This document shows positions 1 through 7,484 of a stretch of 64,000 nt of DNA, in pieces. A program made the position numbers and the translations under genes. The stretch lies in assembly GCF_001651035.1 (NCBI RefSeq), contig NZ_LXRG01000065.1, forward strand, positions 1 through 64,000. Direction: 5' to 3'. Positions within the stretch are counted from its first letter, which is position 1, and every line of letters starts with the position of its first letter. This DNA is from Halomonas sp. ALS9. GTDB lineage: Bacteria; Pseudomonadota; Gammaproteobacteria; Pseudomonadales; Halomonadaceae. Below the pieces are notes generated by a model. It was given only the letters and a program-made list of their open reading frames with translations, was not told where the DNA came from and ran no database searches.

Positions 1-49
1 ACTCACCACTCACTACTCACTACTCACCACTCACTACTCACTACTCACA
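1..49. repeat. Heptanucleotide tandem repeat (7 copies, truncated by window edge)
   Basis: Seven uninterrupted 7-bp units of the form ACTCACY run from the first base of the window, with the last base of the unit following the order C,T,T,C,T,T,A. This also makes a 21-bp higher-order period. The array probably continues to the left. It lies about 90 bp upstream of the rlmM start in non-coding DNA. No function is evident. Confidence 0.9.
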
Positions 50-97
50 CTAATAGTGCTAAATAAATGCTATGATGCGACCCAATTAATTAGCTAG

Positions 98-116
98 CCG
101 TCACCGTTTGTGACGG
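98..116. other. Small inverted repeat upstream of rlmM
   Basis: A 7-bp perfect inverted repeat (CCGTCAC / GTGACGG, 5-nt loop) sits 19 bp before the rlmM GTG. It has no T-run, so it is not a typical terminator. It could be the end of an upstream transcript, an operator or a leader hairpin in the rlmM mRNA. Confidence 0.4.
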
Positions 117-135
117 TCGGAATAAAGGTAAAAAG

Positions 136-1203
136 GTGAGTGAAATAGTACCTACGTCGTGGCTCGTCTACTGCCGTCCAGGGTTTGAAAATGATGCCTT
201 AGCAGAAATGCAGCATCACGCAGCATTAAACGATGTAGGGTGTGAATCTTCTTATGGCGAGGGTTGGGTAAGCTTAACGCGCATCGATGGCGAAGCGGTG
301 AATGAATTACACCGTCAAGCCGCATTTAAAAAGCTTATCTTCGCGCGCCAAAGCTTGGCTGCGCTACCTGCACTTACTCTGTCACGTGACGACCGTTTGA
401 CTGCTATTCTGGAGCAAGTCAAAGCCAGCCGTTGGAGCTTTGAAGAGATTTGGCATGAAACGCCGGATACCAACGATGGCAAAGCGCTAGCGGGGCTGAT
501 TAAGGCGCTGACCAAGCCACTGGAAAGCATGTTGAAAAAACGTGGTGCGTTAAGGCGCAGCGCGGGCGCACGGCGCTTACATATTTTCTGGACTGATGGT
601 GATCAGGTTCAGTTGGCGATGAGCTTTCCAGGCAATCGTAGCGATCTAATTAATGGTATTCGTCGATTGCGCTTTCCCTCCCGTGCTCCCAGCCGTTCAA
701 CGTTGAAGTTGGAAGAGGCGTGGCACGAGTTTATCCCTAGGGAAGAGTGGGAGGAGCGACTTGCACCGCATATGCAGGCAGCTGACTTGGGGGCCGCCCC
801 GGGCGGCTGGACATGGCAGCTAGTGCAGCGGGGTATGTACGTGTACGCCATCGATAATGGCCCCATGGACTCGCAGTTGATGAAGACCGGGCAGATCGAT
901 CATCTTAAAGAGGATGGCTTTACCTGGGAGCCACCGCAGCGCCTAGACTGGCTAGTTTGCGATATTGTTGATAAACCAGTACGGGTATTAGCCATGGTGG
1001 AGCGCTGGCTGATTCGTAAATGGTGCAAAGAGGCGATCTTTAACCTCAAATTGCCCATGAAAAAGCGCTGGGATGAAGTCACACGCTGCCTAACGGTATT
1101 AGAAGGGGCGCTGGATAAGGCTGGCGTGCAAGCCAGCGTATCATGCCGTCACCTTTATCATGATCGTGAAGAGGTAACGGTGCATGTTCGGTTGAGAGAT
1201 TGA
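136..1203 (+). CDS. rlmM: 23S rRNA C2498 2'-O-ribose methyltransferase RlmM
   Basis: RlmM (YgdE) uses S-adenosylmethionine to methylate the 2'-hydroxyl of C2498 in 23S rRNA before the 50S subunit is complete. The 355-residue product is close to the family length. The N-terminal part (LVYCRPGFENDA) is the family's opening, followed by a THUMP-like region. The SAM-binding motif DLGAAPGGWTW lies near residue 217, followed by the conserved WLVCDIVDKP and FNLKLPMKKRW segments. The start is GTG, preceded by an AAAGGT-type ribosome site at about 124-130. It stands alone, with the next gene on the opposite strand. Confidence 0.93.
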   Translation: MSEIVPTSWLVYCRPGFENDALAEMQHHAALNDVGCESSYGEGWVSLTRIDGEAVNELHRQAAFKKLIFARQSLAALPALTLSRDDRLTAILEQVKASRWSFEEIWHETPDTNDGKALAGLIKALTKPLESMLKKRGALRRSAGARRLHIFWTDGDQVQLAMSFPGNRSDLINGIRRLRFPSRAPSRSTLKLEEAWHEFIPREEWEERLAPHMQAADLGAAPGGWTWQLVQRGMYVYAIDNGPMDSQLMKTGQIDHLKEDGFTWEPPQRLDWLVCDIVDKPVRVLAMVERWLIRKWCKEAIFNLKLPMKKRWDEVTRCLTVLEGALDKAGVQASVSCRHLYHDREEVTVHVRLRD

Positions 1204-1238
1204 TAGGTTGTGATATCGATAGATCGAGCAAAAGCTAT

Positions 1239-1526
1239 TTAATAGCCAGGTTCGTAAATCCGGATAGTTTCATCTTCGGTTAACAGCGGTAAAATACGCT
1301 GCATGGCCATTGCCCGCGCTTCGCTTGAGTGCCACTCCTTCCAAGCGCGGATGTCACGCCATTTGGTAATCATCAGTCGACGATCGGTATGGCCAAGCTC
1401 TACCAGTGTTTCACCACCGATGAACCCCCTTACGCCAAGTGAACTGCGCATTGCCTCCCGCGCTGCTTGTTCAAATTCTTCTTCAAGTCCGGGCATAATT
1501 CGCCGTTCGATGATAACTTTAATCAT
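1239..1526 (-). CDS. Antibiotic biosynthesis monooxygenase (ABM)-domain protein
   Basis: This 95-residue protein has the single ferredoxin-like ABM fold: an opening beta strand (IKVIIERRIMPG), a helix rich in E/A, then GFIGGETLVE and the WRDIRAWKEWHSSE segment typical of small ABM/heme-oxygenase-like dimers. Members are cofactor-free oxygenases or simply small-molecule binders, so no substrate can be named. The ATG at 1526 is preferred to the upstream in-frame start at 1544, which would overlap the promoter space of the divergent tusA. Starts of the two genes are about 30 bp apart, so they must share a very compact promoter region. Confidence 0.75.
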   Translation of the reverse strand: MIKVIIERRIMPGLEEEFEQAAREAMRSSLGVRGFIGGETLVELGHTDRRLMITKWRDIRAWKEWHSSEARAMAMQRILPLLTEDETIRIYEPGY

Positions 1527-1555
1527 ACTTTCTGTTTCCCACATCGAGGATATTG

Positions 1556-1810
1556 ATGGCTGATAATACGGGTACGTTACCCACCTTTGACGCGGTATTG
1601 GACACCACAGGACTCTACTGCCCAGAGCCGATTATGCTGATGCATAACAAAGTGCGCGATATGGCGTCAGGTCAAGTGCTCAAAGTGATTGCCACCGACC
1701 CCGCTACAACGCGAGATGTGCCCAAATTTTGTCAGTTTTTAGGGCATGAACTGCTTGAACAGGACACCTCCTCTGAGAGTAACTACCTCTACTTTATCCG
1801 TTTGGCATAG
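1556..1810 (+). CDS. tusA: Sulfur carrier protein TusA
   Basis: TusA passes persulfide sulfur from cysteine desulfurase to the TusBCD/E relay for 2-thiouridine in tRNA and takes part in other sulfur trafficking. The 84-residue product matches the usual size. The motif LDTTGLYCPEPIM contains the active Cys at residue 22, followed by the conserved VLKVIATDPATTRDVPKFC stretch. The ATG at 1556 is 5 nt after GAGGA (1546-1550); an in-frame TTG at 1553 is too close to that site. It is divergent from the ABM-domain gene. TusBCD are not in the window. Confidence 0.93.
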   Translation: MADNTGTLPTFDAVLDTTGLYCPEPIMLMHNKVRDMASGQVLKVIATDPATTRDVPKFCQFLGHELLEQDTSSESNYLYFIRLA

Positions 1811-1837
1811 CCGTTTGGAATAACCACTTGAGATGAT

Positions 1838-1889
1838 TCTTAGAAACAGCTCTTAGAAACAGTTTTTAGAAACAGTTCTTAGAAACAGT
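1838..1889. repeat. 13-bp tandem repeat, four copies
   Basis: Four contiguous 13-bp units of consensus TCTTAGAAACAGT run between the tusA stop and a convergent terminator. One unit starts TTTT and the first ends in C; the rest are identical. The repeat is non-coding and 28 bp after tusA. Confidence 0.9.
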
Positions 1890-1937
1890 GCGAAAAACCA
1901 AGCGAGGCCCACATCGTCTAAGTGATAGTGGCCTCGC
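1889..1937 (-). terminator. Rho-independent terminator of the 231-residue hypothetical gene
   Basis: GCGAGGCC (1902-1909) pairs with GGCCTCGC (1930-1937). Read on the minus strand the hairpin is followed by TTGGTTTTTCG, giving a usable U-tract for the gene ending at 1965. On the + strand no T-run follows, so it would be a weak terminator for tusA. Confidence 0.6.
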
Positions 1938-1964
1938 CGACAGTTGCATAGTTGATGCGCTTAG

Positions 1965-2660
1965 TTAATCACTTGCCACTACCATCATGGCTAGCGCATC
2001 AAGCGTTTCTGGATCTTCTTCCAGTATACGATTGGCGATATGGCGCTGGAAAAAGTAAACGGTTTGATGGCGCGCGTGGGCGCTGTATAGGCACTTATCC
2101 CCTAACAAGATTGGTGTCATCGTCGCTTTATTCTCGTCGGCAAGTAGTGCATCAAGACTGCCGTCGCTATAGAGACGCCAGCCGTAAACGGGCTTCATAT
2201 GCCAGGGCGAGTTGGGGTGATTCATGCATAGTGCGTGGGTGCCCAGAATGTCGGGAATTTGCTGAATGAGGGTGACTTCGCCAGAGGCCTCATAATCAAA
2301 GTATTCAGCCGCCGCGATTAGCTCGTGGTATTTGTGATCGGGTGGTGTGTCAAAAATTTCTTCCGTTTCAGGATCACGGTAACCCACGAAGTAGCCGTTC
2401 TCCTGGCTATTCAGGTCATGGCAAGCTGCCAGGGTTTCCATCCACGGCACCAAACCGATGACGCTACCGTCCTCTCTTAATCCCCAGGCCAAAATAGGCA
2501 AGCCATAAAAGGTGTCGGGACTCGCAGCGAGTTGGTACACCATCTCTAAACCGTCTAGCTCAGGGGCTAAACGGACTAGGCACTTTTGCGCTTGCTGACG
2601 CTGGCGCACAGTTTCCAGGTCGATGACCTGGGCAGAGCGGGGTGACAGGGATGCGCCCAT
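1965..2660 (-). CDS. Conserved hypothetical protein (231 aa)
   Basis: I do not recognise a named domain. The product is soluble, acidic and without a signal peptide or membrane segment. It carries several aromatic-rich short strands (YGLPILAWGLREDGSVIGLVPWM, near residue 55) suggesting an alpha/beta or beta-rich fold, and a C-terminal helical stretch rich in acidic residues. A strong Shine-Dalgarno (AAGGAGGG) precedes the ATG, and a terminator follows, so it is a real single-gene transcription unit. Function unknown; no context clue. Confidence 0.75.
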   Translation of the reverse strand: MGASLSPRSAQVIDLETVRQRQQAQKCLVRLAPELDGLEMVYQLAASPDTFYGLPILAWGLREDGSVIGLVPWMETLAACHDLNSQENGYFVGYRDPETEEIFDTPPDHKYHELIAAAEYFDYEASGEVTLIQQIPDILGTHALCMNHPNSPWHMKPVYGWRLYSDGSLDALLADENKATMTPILLGDKCLYSAHARHQTVYFFQRHIANRILEEDPETLDALAMMVVASD

Positions 2661-2769
2661 TGTGTCCCTCCTTATGCTGCGTGGTCATCAGATTGGCAAA
2701 GCCTACTCATTTACCTCTCATAACCACAAATAGCACAACTTGCTCTTAAGGTTAAGGGTTCTGCGCTTT

Positions 2770-3759
2770 TTAATTATCAAAGCAAGGTGGAAAGCGCTCT
2801 CGTAGCGCCTGATGCTGGATAAGTGCTTGCTGAAACTGACCCCAGGGCGCTTGGGCATTGTTCAGCGAAAGCCAGCGTGTTTGATAGCGTTGGATCGCTA
2901 TTGGCTTGTCTACATGCTGCGCGTCAATTAAGCGATTGATCGCTGTTAGCCACCGTTTGGCTGTGCTTGCTAAGGGCTCAACTGACGCTGTCTCCCAGCG
3001 ACTTAAGCAGTGCGCGGCATCACTGTGCTGAGTTAGCAATGCATTCGCTTCCGTTAAGCGTTGAGTAGCGAGTAGTAGGGCGCGTAGCACTTCAGCGGTC
3101 AGTGGTCGCTCTTGCAGGTTTTTCAAATGGTTCTCAAGCGTTGCAGAGTCTTGCTGCCAGTCGGGGTCAAACTGGTGGTCAGTCATTTGTTGCAAATAAT
3201 TAATGGCGTCAAGCTGGTTAGTAATAGCGTCTTCTTCGACGTTGCCTAACGGCTGGCTTGCCCGTGAAAAGCTTTTAACCCATTCGCTGGAGTCAAAGAT
3301 AGCGTTCCAGCTTACCGCGGGCAACTGCGCTGTTTTGGTCGCTGTTAATTGTTCTAGGCGCGTTCGATCTTCATTGCTTAACTGATCGGGAACTTGGCTA
3401 TTTAAGCAGGCGCTTAGTCGCTGCCATAGCGTGCGCTCATATAACCACTGTTGGCTAGGCGGCGCTACACGCCCCAGTTGGTTATTACGTGCGGCGACTA
3501 GCGACGTGATTTGACATTCGCGCAGTGCGTAAACATTCAGCAGGCTATCTCGCGTTTCGGGAATATAAATAAGCCGCTCGGAGCGCTCAGGGAAGTCACC
3601 AATATTAACTGGGTCAGCTCGTTCAATGCCTGGCTGTGCTAGGTCATCGGCGAGTTGTTGGTGATAAGCCTGCCACTGCTGCTCAGCGGGATTATCGCCA
3701 CAGCCAACCAGCAGGGTACTTAGCGCTATTGCTAGAGAAAAAAGTCTCCATCGAACCAT
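2770..3759 (-). CDS. DUF3080-family lipoprotein
   Basis: The N-terminus is a lipoprotein signal (hydrophobic core, then LVGC with Cys at residue 20), so the mature protein should be anchored in the envelope. The rest is helical, with the segment YIPETRDSLLNVYALRECQI and a conserved WLYERTLWQRL stretch that I associate with the DUF3080 family of gammaproteobacterial lipoproteins. No activity is known for the family. The ATG lies 2 bp after the stop codon of the MATE exporter upstream, so the two genes are translationally coupled. Confidence 0.75.
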   Translation of the reverse strand: MVRWRLFSLAIALSTLLVGCGDNPAEQQWQAYHQQLADDLAQPGIERADPVNIGDFPERSERLIYIPETRDSLLNVYALRECQITSLVAARNNQLGRVAPPSQQWLYERTLWQRLSACLNSQVPDQLSNEDRTRLEQLTATKTAQLPAVSWNAIFDSSEWVKSFSRASQPLGNVEEDAITNQLDAINYLQQMTDHQFDPDWQQDSATLENHLKNLQERPLTAEVLRALLLATQRLTEANALLTQHSDAAHCLSRWETASVEPLASTAKRWLTAINRLIDAQHVDKPIAIQRYQTRWLSLNNAQAPWGQFQQALIQHQALRERFPPCFDN

Positions 3760-3761
3760 GC

Positions 3762-5180
3762 CTACCCCCGAATACTAATACGCTGTAACCGCCAGCCGAG
3801 TAACACTGCCGCAGTGCTTAGGCCAGCAATCAAGCCAATCCAGTAGCCATGAACCCCGAGTGGAGCAACCATATCACCTATTCCCCGTGAGCCCAGCCAG
3901 TGTCCGCCCCCCAAACCTACAATCCAGTAAGAGAGCACCGTAATCACCATGACAATGCGGGTATCCTTATAGCCGCGCAAAGCACCAGCTAAATTGACCT
4001 GCAGCGAGTCAGAGAGTTGAAAAATAACCGCTAGAGCAATGATCGACAGCGCTAGCGCTTGAATCTCGGCATTCGAAGTGTAAAGCGAAATGACGGGCAC
4101 AGCGGTTACCCATAGCAGGATGCTGTTAAACGCGGCGACACAAACACTGACCACAATACCGTTCCAGGCAACTTGGCGGGCGAGTGTCAGGCGCTGCTGC
4201 CCAAGTGTATTGCCCACCCTGACGGTCAGCGCCATGCTCAACGACATAGGCAGCATAAACAAAATAGTGGTGAAGCTAAGCGCTATTTGGTGAGCACCCA
4301 CGGTGACTTCGCCAAAACTGGCAATAAACAGCGCAATAAAGGTAAACAGGGTAACTTCGACAAAAATAGCTACGCCAATGGGAACACCCACCACTATGAG
4401 TTCGCGAATGCCGACCCATTGGGGAGGCGTTAGCTGCTGCCATATAGCGACGCTTTTATAAGTACGTCCTCGGCGCGTGTAGTAGGCCATCGCAAGTGCC
4501 ATCGTCCACATTGAGAGGGCTGTCGCAATACCACAGCCAAATGCCCCCAAGGCAGGTAATTGTTGCAGACTACTAGGGATCCAGGTGCCAAAGAGATCCA
4601 CTAATCCCTCGCCGCCGTAGATCAATAGGTAGTTGGCAGGAATATTAACCGCTAAGCCGACCAGGCTTATCCATAGCGCCGGACGGGTATGATTCATGCC
4701 GTCGGAAAACGCTCTCAGCGCCTGAAATAGCGCAATCCCTGGCATACCAAAGGCGACGGCAGAAAGATAGGCAGCAGACTGTTGCGCGACCGCTGGAGGC
4801 ACGTCCATTGCCTTGAATATCGGCATAACGGCTGACCAGAGCAGTGCTGCTGCGGCGGCGCCCAACAGTAACGCAACCCAAAGCGCCTGATGGACTGCCG
4901 GGCGAATAGCCGTGTGGCGCTGGCCACCCAGTAAATGCGCAACGATGGGTGTAAGCCCCATCAGCGTGCCGGTTATAAACAGCATCAGCGGCATCCATAG
5001 GCTAGAGCCTACCGATACGGCTGCGAGTGACGTGGCATCATGCCGACCTGTCATCATGACATCGACAACACTCATCCCCGCTTGAGCCAGCTGTGCGCCG
5101 CAAATAGGCAGAGCCAAATAGACTAAGGCTCGGGTTTCTGGCCAGTAAATCGATTTAAGTTGTTGAGTAAAGCCGCCCAC
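3762..5180 (-). CDS. MATE-family multidrug/Na+ efflux transporter
   Basis: A 472-residue, very hydrophobic protein with twelve predicted membrane helices in two similar halves. The first half has the MATE signature region (PICGAQLAQAGMSVVDVMMTGRH, then LMGLTPIVAHLLGG), and the second has GVPIGVAIFVEV and VGNTLGQQ. MATE proteins export cationic drugs in exchange for Na+ or H+ across the inner membrane; NorM is the best-known relative and has a similar length. Start is GTG at 5180 with AGGAG 7 nt upstream. It forms an operon with the DUF3080 lipoprotein. Substrate cannot be read from the sequence. Confidence 0.9.
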   Translation of the reverse strand: MGGFTQQLKSIYWPETRALVYLALPICGAQLAQAGMSVVDVMMTGRHDATSLAAVSVGSSLWMPLMLFITGTLMGLTPIVAHLLGGQRHTAIRPAVHQALWVALLLGAAAAALLWSAVMPIFKAMDVPPAVAQQSAAYLSAVAFGMPGIALFQALRAFSDGMNHTRPALWISLVGLAVNIPANYLLIYGGEGLVDLFGTWIPSSLQQLPALGAFGCGIATALSMWTMALAMAYYTRRGRTYKSVAIWQQLTPPQWVGIRELIVVGVPIGVAIFVEVTLFTFIALFIASFGEVTVGAHQIALSFTTILFMLPMSLSMALTVRVGNTLGQQRLTLARQVAWNGIVVSVCVAAFNSILLWVTAVPVISLYTSNAEIQALALSIIALAVIFQLSDSLQVNLAGALRGYKDTRIVMVITVLSYWIVGLGGGHWLGSRGIGDMVAPLGVHGYWIGLIAGLSTAAVLLGWRLQRISIRG

Positions 5181-5259
5181 TTGTTGGCTCCTAATGGATA
5201 AAGTTATTCACGAAAAGTCGTTATATTAGCAGGCGCGCCACGCTTATGGTGGCAAGACG

Positions 5260-5288
5260 TTAGCTTGCACCAACAGGGCAGGTATAAT
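5260..5288 (+). promoter_or_regulatory. Sigma-70 promoter of epmC
   Basis: A perfect -10 TATAAT lies at 5283-5288, with TTAGCT at 5260-5265 as a poor -35 at 17-bp spacing. Transcription should begin near 5295. This excludes the in-frame TTG at 5265 as the epmC start and leaves the ATG at 5301 almost leaderless, favouring the GTG at 5319. Confidence 0.55.
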
Positions 5289-5318
5289 GCGCCAAAATCG
5301 ATGACAAATGAGGCCAAT

Positions 5319-5903
5319 GTGAGTGACACGCAGGAGCGATGGACGCTCGAAGACATCATGGCGCTTTTTGATGGAATTTTTGCTGAGCGTTATCAAACTC
5401 GATTGATTCGCGGGGGAGATGAACCACTCTATCGTCCTGCCAACAGCGTGAGGCCGTATCATCAGGTGATTTTTGCGCGGGGTTATTATGCCAGCGCACT
5501 ACACGAAATCAGCCATTGGTGTATCGCAGGGGAGAAGCGGCGCCAACAAGAGGATTACGGCTACTGGTACTGCCCCGATGGTCGCAATGCCGAACAGCAG
5601 AGGGCCTTCGAGCAGGCTGAGATAGCCCCACAGGCGTTGGAGTCTATCTTCACCCGCGCCTGTGGACGCGTGTTTCACGTTAGCGTGGATAATTTAGGTG
5701 GCGATGTAGCAGTAGATTTTGAGACCTTTGCAGCGCGAGTAGAGGCGCGCTCCCAGCGCTACCTGGCAGAGGGCTTACCAGCTCGGGCAGGCGCATTTCA
5801 AGAGGCGCTGGAGCGCTTCTACGGCCACCAAGAGGCCCTTAACCAAGCGGTGGCTGGCGGCTTGGCCATTTTAGATCAAGCCGATCATGTTATTAGCGGC
5901 TAA
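5319..5903 (+). CDS. epmC: Elongation factor P hydroxylase EpmC (YfcM)
   Basis: EpmC hydroxylates the beta-lysylated lysine of elongation factor P, the last step of the EpmA-EpmB-EpmC pathway. The motif HEISHWCIAGEKRR followed by GYWYCPDGR is characteristic and supplies the two metal-binding histidines of HExxH type. I choose the GTG at 5319 (194 residues; E. coli YfcM has 182) because a TATAAT box lies at 5283-5288 and AGG sits 5 nt upstream; ATG 5301 is the alternative. Its stop overlaps the convergent gene's stop by 4 nt. The EpmA/EpmB partners are not in the window. Confidence 0.9.
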   Translation: MSDTQERWTLEDIMALFDGIFAERYQTRLIRGGDEPLYRPANSVRPYHQVIFARGYYASALHEISHWCIAGEKRRQQEDYGYWYCPDGRNAEQQRAFEQAEIAPQALESIFTRACGRVFHVSVDNLGGDVAVDFETFAARVEARSQRYLAEGLPARAGAFQEALERFYGHQEALNQAVAGGLAILDQADHVISG

Positions 5904-6382
5904 TGATCATCGTCGGTAAGGCGCTGATGCATCGACAGCATCACCTCCAGCTCATGCTCGGGGCGCATCGGCTCTAACCCTAGCTCGCTGAATGTTTCGC
6001 GCCGCTGACGATGCCATTCGCCAGGGGTAAGCGAAGGGTAAAGCACCGAGGCCGGAGCTAACTCCACGAAAGGGTCTAACCCATAGGTGTCAAACAGCCG
6101 CGCGAGTGCCGCTTCGTCGTCACCATTGTCGCTGGTATACAGAGTGGCGGAGAAGTGATCGTTCTCCAGCTCGCGAATTACCTCTAGCGGACTAACCCCT
6201 AGGCTCTCCAGCTCTTCCATGCTGTAGGAGCCCATGGCATTGGTATCTTCTTTGATCCAGCTATCGTCCGGCTGAATCAATGTTTGTTTAACACGCCCAT
6301 CGGGTAGCGACCAAGCGATGGCGAGCGGAAGGCCATCATCTTCGCCGGTTTCAATGGCTATAAACCCTGGATAGTCGTCCAC
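5900..6382 (-). CDS. Hypothetical protein, possibly a degenerate DnaQ-like exonuclease fold
   Basis: This 160-residue acidic protein has an opening IAIETGEDDGLPLAIAWSLPDG that resembles the first strand-turn-strand of DEDD/DnaQ exonucleases (DxE...G...PL.IAW). A later segment (LFDTYGLDPF) and a C-terminal helix (PEHELEVML) sit where the other DEDD motifs are expected. The first Asp is absent, so if the fold is right, catalysis is doubtful. It overlaps epmC by 4 nt tail-to-tail and is followed downstream-in-operon order by no other gene; tatD lies 13 bp upstream on the same strand, so tatD and this gene are probably cotranscribed. Confidence 0.65.
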   Translation of the reverse strand: MDDYPGFIAIETGEDDGLPLAIAWSLPDGRVKQTLIQPDDSWIKEDTNAMGSYSMEELESLGVSPLEVIRELENDHFSATLYTSDNGDDEAALARLFDTYGLDPFVELAPASVLYPSLTPGEWHRQRRETFSELGLEPMRPEHELEVMLSMHQRLTDDDH

Positions 6383-6395
6383 GCTATTACTCCTG

Positions 6396-7301
6396 TTAAG
6401 ATTCCGTGGGAAGACGGAAAAAACGCTGGGCGGTTTGTGTGGTTGCCGCCCCTAGCTCAGCTTCGCTAACCCCATGCCACTGGGCAATTTCGCGAACAAT
6501 CCACGGCAGTAATGCCGGTTCGTGTCGGCGGCCCTTTAATTTCGCCGGGAGATTGCGGGGCAATAGATAAGGGCAGTCGGTTTCTACCATTAATCGCTCA
6601 AGCGGTATATCGCTAACCAGAGGGCGCAAGTGGTGACCACGCCGTTCGTCGCAAATCCAACCGGTCAGGCCTATATGCAAGTCTAGGTCGAGATAGCCAA
6701 ACAGCGTATCGCGGTCGGCGGTAAAACAGTGCACGACCGCGTGGCTAATATCGTTTCGCCACGCATGCAGTATTTCACGCATCCGCTTGCCCGCATCCCG
6801 CTCGTGTAAAAACAGCGGCAAACCGCTTTCCACTGCAAGCGCCAGCTGTGCTTCAAGGGCCCGCTCCTGCTCCTGGGGCGTCGAGAAGTTGCGATTAAAA
6901 TCCAGACCGCACTCACCGACAGCGACGACTTCCGGCATAGCATGCAGGGCCGCCATGGCGCGCTCAAGGCTCTTGTCCCAGCGACTAGCGTCATGGGGGT
7001 GAACGCCCGCCGTGGCATAGAGGCCAGAATACTGCTTGGCTAGCGCAACCGCTTGTTCGGCATGCGCAAGGTCGGTGCCGGTAACGATCATGGTCGTTAC
7101 TTGTGCCGCCTGGGCACGCCGGATCACCGCCTCAAGGTCGCGACCAAAGCTTTCATGGGTTAGGTTTGCGCCAATATCCACCAAATGTGTATCAGAGCGA
7201 AACTGAAGTGCTTCGGGTAAAAAGTCATCGGCATAAGCGGTGGCCAAAGGTGTCTCCCGTTCAATATGCAAAGGCACCATTGTAACGGTATGCGCAAGCA
7301 T
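6396..7301 (-). CDS. tatD: TatD-family 3'-5' DNA exonuclease/metal-dependent hydrolase
   Basis: The protein closely follows TatD itself rather than its paralogues YcfH/YjjV. Visible signatures are VDIGANLTHESFG, TAGVHPHDAS, GECGLDFNRNFSTPQEQERA, LFLHERDA, VVHCFTA, GLTGWICDERRG and VETDCPYLLPRNL. These supply the metal ligands of a TIM-barrel amidohydrolase. TatD is a Mg2+-dependent 3'-5' exonuclease implicated in repair of oxidised DNA. At 301 residues it carries about 40 extra N-terminal residues compared with E. coli TatD (260); starts at 7301 or 7280 are possible and neither has a strong ribosome site. Confidence 0.9.
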   Translation of the reverse strand: MLAHTVTMVPLHIERETPLATAYADDFLPEALQFRSDTHLVDIGANLTHESFGRDLEAVIRRAQAAQVTTMIVTGTDLAHAEQAVALAKQYSGLYATAGVHPHDASRWDKSLERAMAALHAMPEVVAVGECGLDFNRNFSTPQEQERALEAQLALAVESGLPLFLHERDAGKRMREILHAWRNDISHAVVHCFTADRDTLFGYLDLDLHIGLTGWICDERRGHHLRPLVSDIPLERLMVETDCPYLLPRNLPAKLKGRRHEPALLPWIVREIAQWHGVSEAELGAATTQTAQRFFRLPTES

Positions 7302-7484
7302 CGACTAATGGTGTGTTTAAACTGGCAAGGGGGTAGATATGGCACGAATTGCAAAAAATCTGGCTTGATAGGTAAACAGCCACGGCCTATTAGCGCCTAA
7401 GATGAATCTGAGCTATTGCTTGCTACTTCACTGCTATCGATTCAATAACAGCCCTTAATAACAACAAAAGAGAGCCACATAACA

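Noticed and set aside
1..49. CRISPR array
   Set aside because: Units are contiguous 7-mers without spacers; the 13-bp and 9-bp arrays were rejected for the same reason.
1952..2269. 105-codon + strand ORF
   Set aside because: Lies antisense to the well-supported 231-residue gene and has Ser/Arg/Cys-rich shadow composition.
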